DNA of 64,000 bases from Alphaproteobacteria bacterium (GTDB lineage: Bacteria > Pseudomonadota > Alphaproteobacteria > Rhodobacterales > Rhodobacteraceae), in the NCBI GenBank assembly GCA_003331935.1, contig QOQE01000005.1:1-64000 (forward strand), in the 5' to 3' direction. The notes beneath the pieces are model-generated. The model ran no database searches. It was not told where the DNA came from and worked only from the letters and a program-made list of their open reading frames with translations. Within the stretch, counting starts at the first letter, position 1, and the number at the start of each line of letters is the position of its first letter. This document shows positions 61,584 to 64,000 of the stretch, piece by piece. The position numbers and the translations under genes are program-made.

Positions 61584-62774
61584 TCAGAGTGGTGGCCAAC
61601 AGGTTTGTTGTAGGTTATTATCTCTTTGATACAGACCTATTGCACGCCTTGTTTTGTAACCAATAAGACCGTCAATGCCACCTGTGTCATACCTTTTAGA
61701 TAGCATTTCTTGTACACCTATTATTTCATTTTTGGTTAATGTTTCGGTTTTTTCCCAAGGTCTAAAAAAATCGTGGGACTTATACTTAATTTTATCTGCA
61801 ATGAATCCAACCGATAAAGCATATAAATCGGAGTTATTGTATTCTTTAAGGGTATAAAAGTTCTTACTTACCAAATAAATAGGTCCATATATGCCAGCGG
61901 GAAACATAAGGCTGTACGAATTGTTAAGATCATTTTGAGGGAATTTTTTTCCTTTAAATCTTGATACTCCTAGCTTTTTCCACTGGCTCAAGCTTCTAGA
62001 ATGATCTGGTCCCTCGAGGTAGCAACTAATGCTCTTTGTCAGTTTAACTTCATATCCCCATTCTAAGCTATTGTCCCATCCAAACTGTTTTAAATAGTTT
62101 GCAATGGAAGCCAATATATCAGACTGACTGCTCCATATGTCTATATTTCCGTCATTATCGAAATCTACAGCGAATTTAACAAGAGTAGAAGGTAGGAACT
62201 GAGGTTGCCCAAGAGCACCCGCTTTTGAAGCCTTTATTTCTTTAATATTAATTTTATTTTCTATTGCAAAATCAATTAGATAAAGTAGCTCTTTCAAGTA
62301 AAATAGTCTATTTTTTGATGAAAAGCTGAGCAAGGAGAGCACTTGTAGCGCGTTTAGCCTCGGCCTAACTTTGCCAAAGAATGTCTCGGTAGCCCATATA
62401 GCAAGCAAAAAATGTTTGTCCACCTTATAAATATTTTCAATTTCTTCTAATGTTTTGTGTAGGCTTTTAACATTTTTTTTTCCTTCCTCTGTTTTTTGTA
62501 AAATGAGTTTTTTGTTGAAATACTTTGAGGGCTCAGAAAACTCAGCCTGCTTGTTTTTTTTAAGTAGCCTCTTCAATGTTATTACCGAGTCTATATTGTT
62601 TTTAAGATGCATATCAATTTCATCAATAATTTTGTGGCTATGATATTTTTGCTGAAGTTTTGGTAGCAAAAATTCGTCCAGCCAGTATTCATATACTTTT
62701 GTGCTCTGCGAAAAAATAGGTGCCGGGAAGGATATGAAAATTATAGAAAAAATAATTGTGAAAATGTTTTTCAA
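61584..62774 (-). CDS. Lytic murein transglycosylase (MltB-like) with peptidoglycan-binding domain
   Basis: Cleaves glycan strands in the periplasm. The 396-residue protein has a signal peptide (about 1-22), an SLT_2 domain (about 25-320) with catalytic Glu130 in WATETFFGKV, the GALGQPQFLPSTL motif, an EF-like DFDNDGNIDIW Ca-binding loop, and a C-terminal PG-binding_1 domain. The TTG start overlaps the upstream SDR stop by four bases (TTGA). No lipobox Cys is seen, so this form is soluble or loosely bound. Confidence 0.88.
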   Translation of the reverse strand: MKNIFTIIFSIIFISFPAPIFSQSTKVYEYWLDEFLLPKLQQKYHSHKIIDEIDMHLKNNIDSVITLKRLLKKNKQAEFSEPSKYFNKKLILQKTEEGKKNVKSLHKTLEEIENIYKVDKHFLLAIWATETFFGKVRPRLNALQVLSLLSFSSKNRLFYLKELLYLIDFAIENKINIKEIKASKAGALGQPQFLPSTLVKFAVDFDNDGNIDIWSSQSDILASIANYLKQFGWDNSLEWGYEVKLTKSISCYLEGPDHSRSLSQWKKLGVSRFKGKKFPQNDLNNSYSLMFPAGIYGPIYLVSKNFYTLKEYNNSDLYALSVGFIADKIKYKSHDFFRPWEKTETLTKNEIIGVQEMLSKRYDTGGIDGLIGYKTRRAIGLYQRDNNLQQTCWPPL

Positions 62775-63613
62775 GATGAAAATCTATCTATTATTTTAGT
62801 GCTTTCTAGCCATAATCGATCTGCAATATCTGATTTTAACGCTTCTTTTGAGGGTTTTGACTCGCTTCTATTTATGAAATACTTGCCGGAGAGATTTTGA
62901 ACGATTTCGTTTGTTGCTAGATAGACAAGAGTGTCCGCGCCTTCCTCAGGTGATATACCTCTGTATTTTAAAATTAATCTAATAATAAACTGTAAAATTC
63001 CTTTGTGATCTTGACCAATGTTCGTATTTACGATTCCTGGATGGACGCAATTCACAGATATATTCTTTTTGGCAAGTTTTTCCGATAACTTCAGTGTAAA
63101 TAACAAATTACATAACTTAGACCTTGAATAACGCTCGTACCAACTTTTCGACTTACTACTGTCTAAATTATTAAAATCGAGAACTGCAGTTTGATGAGCG
63201 CTGCTCCCTACATTAATTATTCTGCCACCCTCATGGATCAAATTTTTTTCAATAAGCCTAGTTGTAAGATAAAATGGACCTAGATGGTTTGTCGCAAATA
63301 CTTTTTCAATTCCCATACTATTATACGATTTCTTAAATAAAATAGCTCCGGCGTTATTAATCAGACAATCCAGTTTTATTTTAGATTTGCTAACTACATT
63401 CACAATTTCATTGATTTGATCAGGCTCAGATAAATCACATTTCAAGAAAGTAATCTTTTCGTTGTCGTAAAATGTTTTAAGTTCATGTTTTACTGCATCT
63501 AATTTTTTTTTATTTCGATAGGTAACAAAAAGACGGTGTTTCATAGCCAATAAGGACTTTGTAGCTGATAGTCCAATTCCATCAGTTCCTCCCGTAAGAA
63601 ATATATTTTGCAC
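62771..63613 (-). CDS. SDR family oxidoreductase (retinol dehydrogenase-like)
   Basis: A 280-residue short-chain dehydrogenase: TGGTDGIG (8-15) for nucleotide binding, NNAGA near 87, Ser in NVGSSAHQT, and Tyr/Lys in RYSRSKLCN. The ATNHLGPFYLT and HPGIVNTNI segments are typical of the WWOX/retinol dehydrogenase-like group. The substrate is unknown. Its coupling with a lytic transglycosylase is probably only positional. Confidence 0.84.
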   Translation of the reverse strand: MQNIFLTGGTDGIGLSATKSLLAMKHRLFVTYRNKKKLDAVKHELKTFYDNEKITFLKCDLSEPDQINEIVNVVSKSKIKLDCLINNAGAILFKKSYNSMGIEKVFATNHLGPFYLTTRLIEKNLIHEGGRIINVGSSAHQTAVLDFNNLDSSKSKSWYERYSRSKLCNLLFTLKLSEKLAKKNISVNCVHPGIVNTNIGQDHKGILQFIIRLILKYRGISPEEGADTLVYLATNEIVQNLSGKYFINRSESKPSKEALKSDIADRLWLESTKIIDRFSS

Positions 63614-63714
63614 AAACCTTCTCTTAAAAAAACTTAATCCAATTAATAGCTTTCTTTAAAGCACTAAAAAGTATTTTAGCTATTCAATGTTCAAATGATA
63701 ATAAGATAATTTAT

Positions 63715-63775
63715 TTACGCAACGTAAGACTTGTAATATTAAACGCTATGCATTAAATCACGAAATATTAGGAGG
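63715..63775 (+). promoter_or_regulatory. Upstream region of the RND gene: short palindrome and strong ribosome site
   Basis: TTACG (63715-63719) and CGTAA (63723-63727) form a perfect 5 bp palindrome with a 3-nt centre, the spacing often seen in repressor sites. A perfect AGGAGG (63770-63775) lies 5 nt before the RND ATG. No convincing promoter hexamers were seen near the palindrome (TTTACG at 63714-63719 and TATTAA at 63737-63742, spacer 17, are weak). Confidence 0.3.
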
Positions 63776-63780
63776 ACTTT

Positions 63781-64000
63781 ATGATAGAGACTTGGTCAAA
63801 TCAAGTTATTAAAAATAGAGTTTTTATACTTATATTTACAGTTTTACTGGTAATAGCATCTATTTTTTCTGTTTCTAAAAACCCAATAGGTGTCAATAAC
63901 TCAAATGAAATGTGGTTCCTTGAAGGAGACCCAACACTTCTAGCTCATGATAAGATGAGAGATCTATTTGGAAGTACTGAGTCTCTTGTAGTCGGTATCG
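63781..64000 (+). CDS. RND superfamily (HAE3/MmpL-like) exporter, N-terminal part
   Basis: Only the first 73 residues are in the window; the gene runs off the end. One N-terminal membrane helix (about 12-33) is followed by a periplasmic start with NEMWFLEGDPTLLAHDKMRDLFGSTESLVVG, the signature of hydrophobe/amphiphile efflux-3 type RND proteins (predicted exporters, relatives of hopanoid transporters). The ATG has a perfect ribosome site. The specific substrate cannot be told. Confidence 0.8.
   Translation, partial: MIETWSNQVIKNRVFILIFTVLLVIASIFSVSKNPIGVNNSNEMWFLEGDPTLLAHDKMRDLFGSTESLVVGI

Overview
The window is a gene-dense, visibly AT-rich stretch of a bacterial chromosome, most likely from an alphaproteobacterium. 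The evidence is an NDUFA12-type complex I accessory subunit, an lpd-lipA-COQ10-like-cinA-pgpA-ispF-ispD run, paired ntrBC and ntrYX followed by trkA-hfq-hflX, an alphaproteobacterial type of prfB and bactofilin, and a C92 permuted amidase. Tight packing (many 1-4 bp stop/start overlaps and overlapping convergent ends), AT-rich codons, TRAP and EamA transporters and a photolyase-like protein suggest a streamlined, probably marine and sunlit lineage. I cannot assign it further. I saw no rRNA, tRNA, CRISPR array, insertion sequence or phage gene.

Positions 1-30,640 are mostly housekeeping. The layout is: 3' end of tig, clpP, clpX, an NDUFA12-like gene and mlaD (+); aat, accC, accB and rne (-); prfB (+); bactofilin and a Bcp-type peroxiredoxin (-); a large AsmA-like protein, queA, lpdA, lipA and a COQ10/RatA-like gene (+); cinA C-terminal domain, pgpA, ispF and ispD (-); ntrB-ntrC-ntrY-ntrX-trkA-hfq-hflX (+); a C92 amidase-like gene and tdk (-). 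Several neighbours expected in related genomes (lon, amiC/mrcA, tgt, dusB) are absent from their usual places.

Positions 30,644-39,857 form a catabolic island. It has a BKACE-family (DUF849) enzyme on the minus strand, then a plus-strand run: two-domain extradiol dioxygenase, FAH-family hydrolase, FAD aromatic hydroxylase, DctP-DctQ-DctM TRAP transporter, single-domain extradiol-type VOC enzyme, and a second FAD hydroxylase. Together these read as uptake, hydroxylation, meta ring cleavage and C-C hydrolysis of a phenolic acid whose identity is not visible. A strong hairpin with a short T-run lies inside the dctP-dctQ junction and probably sets their expression ratio.

Positions 39,893-54,624 are accessory. 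They hold a periplasmic rhodanese, a complete YejABEF peptide importer, HIT, SDR, EamA, TfoX-N, LysE, a class III cyclase fused to FlgO/TolB-like and TPR domains, glutathione-dependent formaldehyde dehydrogenase, a second EamA, and a photolyase-related protein with its DUF2256 partner. Positions 54,641-61,570 carry a Bcr-type MFS exporter and a four-gene acyl-CoA cluster: hotdog thioesterase, HSDL2-like SDR, a single-chain biotin-dependent acyl-CoA carboxylase of 1,094 aa, and an ACAD10/11-type phosphotransferase. The window ends with a lytic transglycosylase, an SDR and the 5' end of an RND-superfamily exporter.
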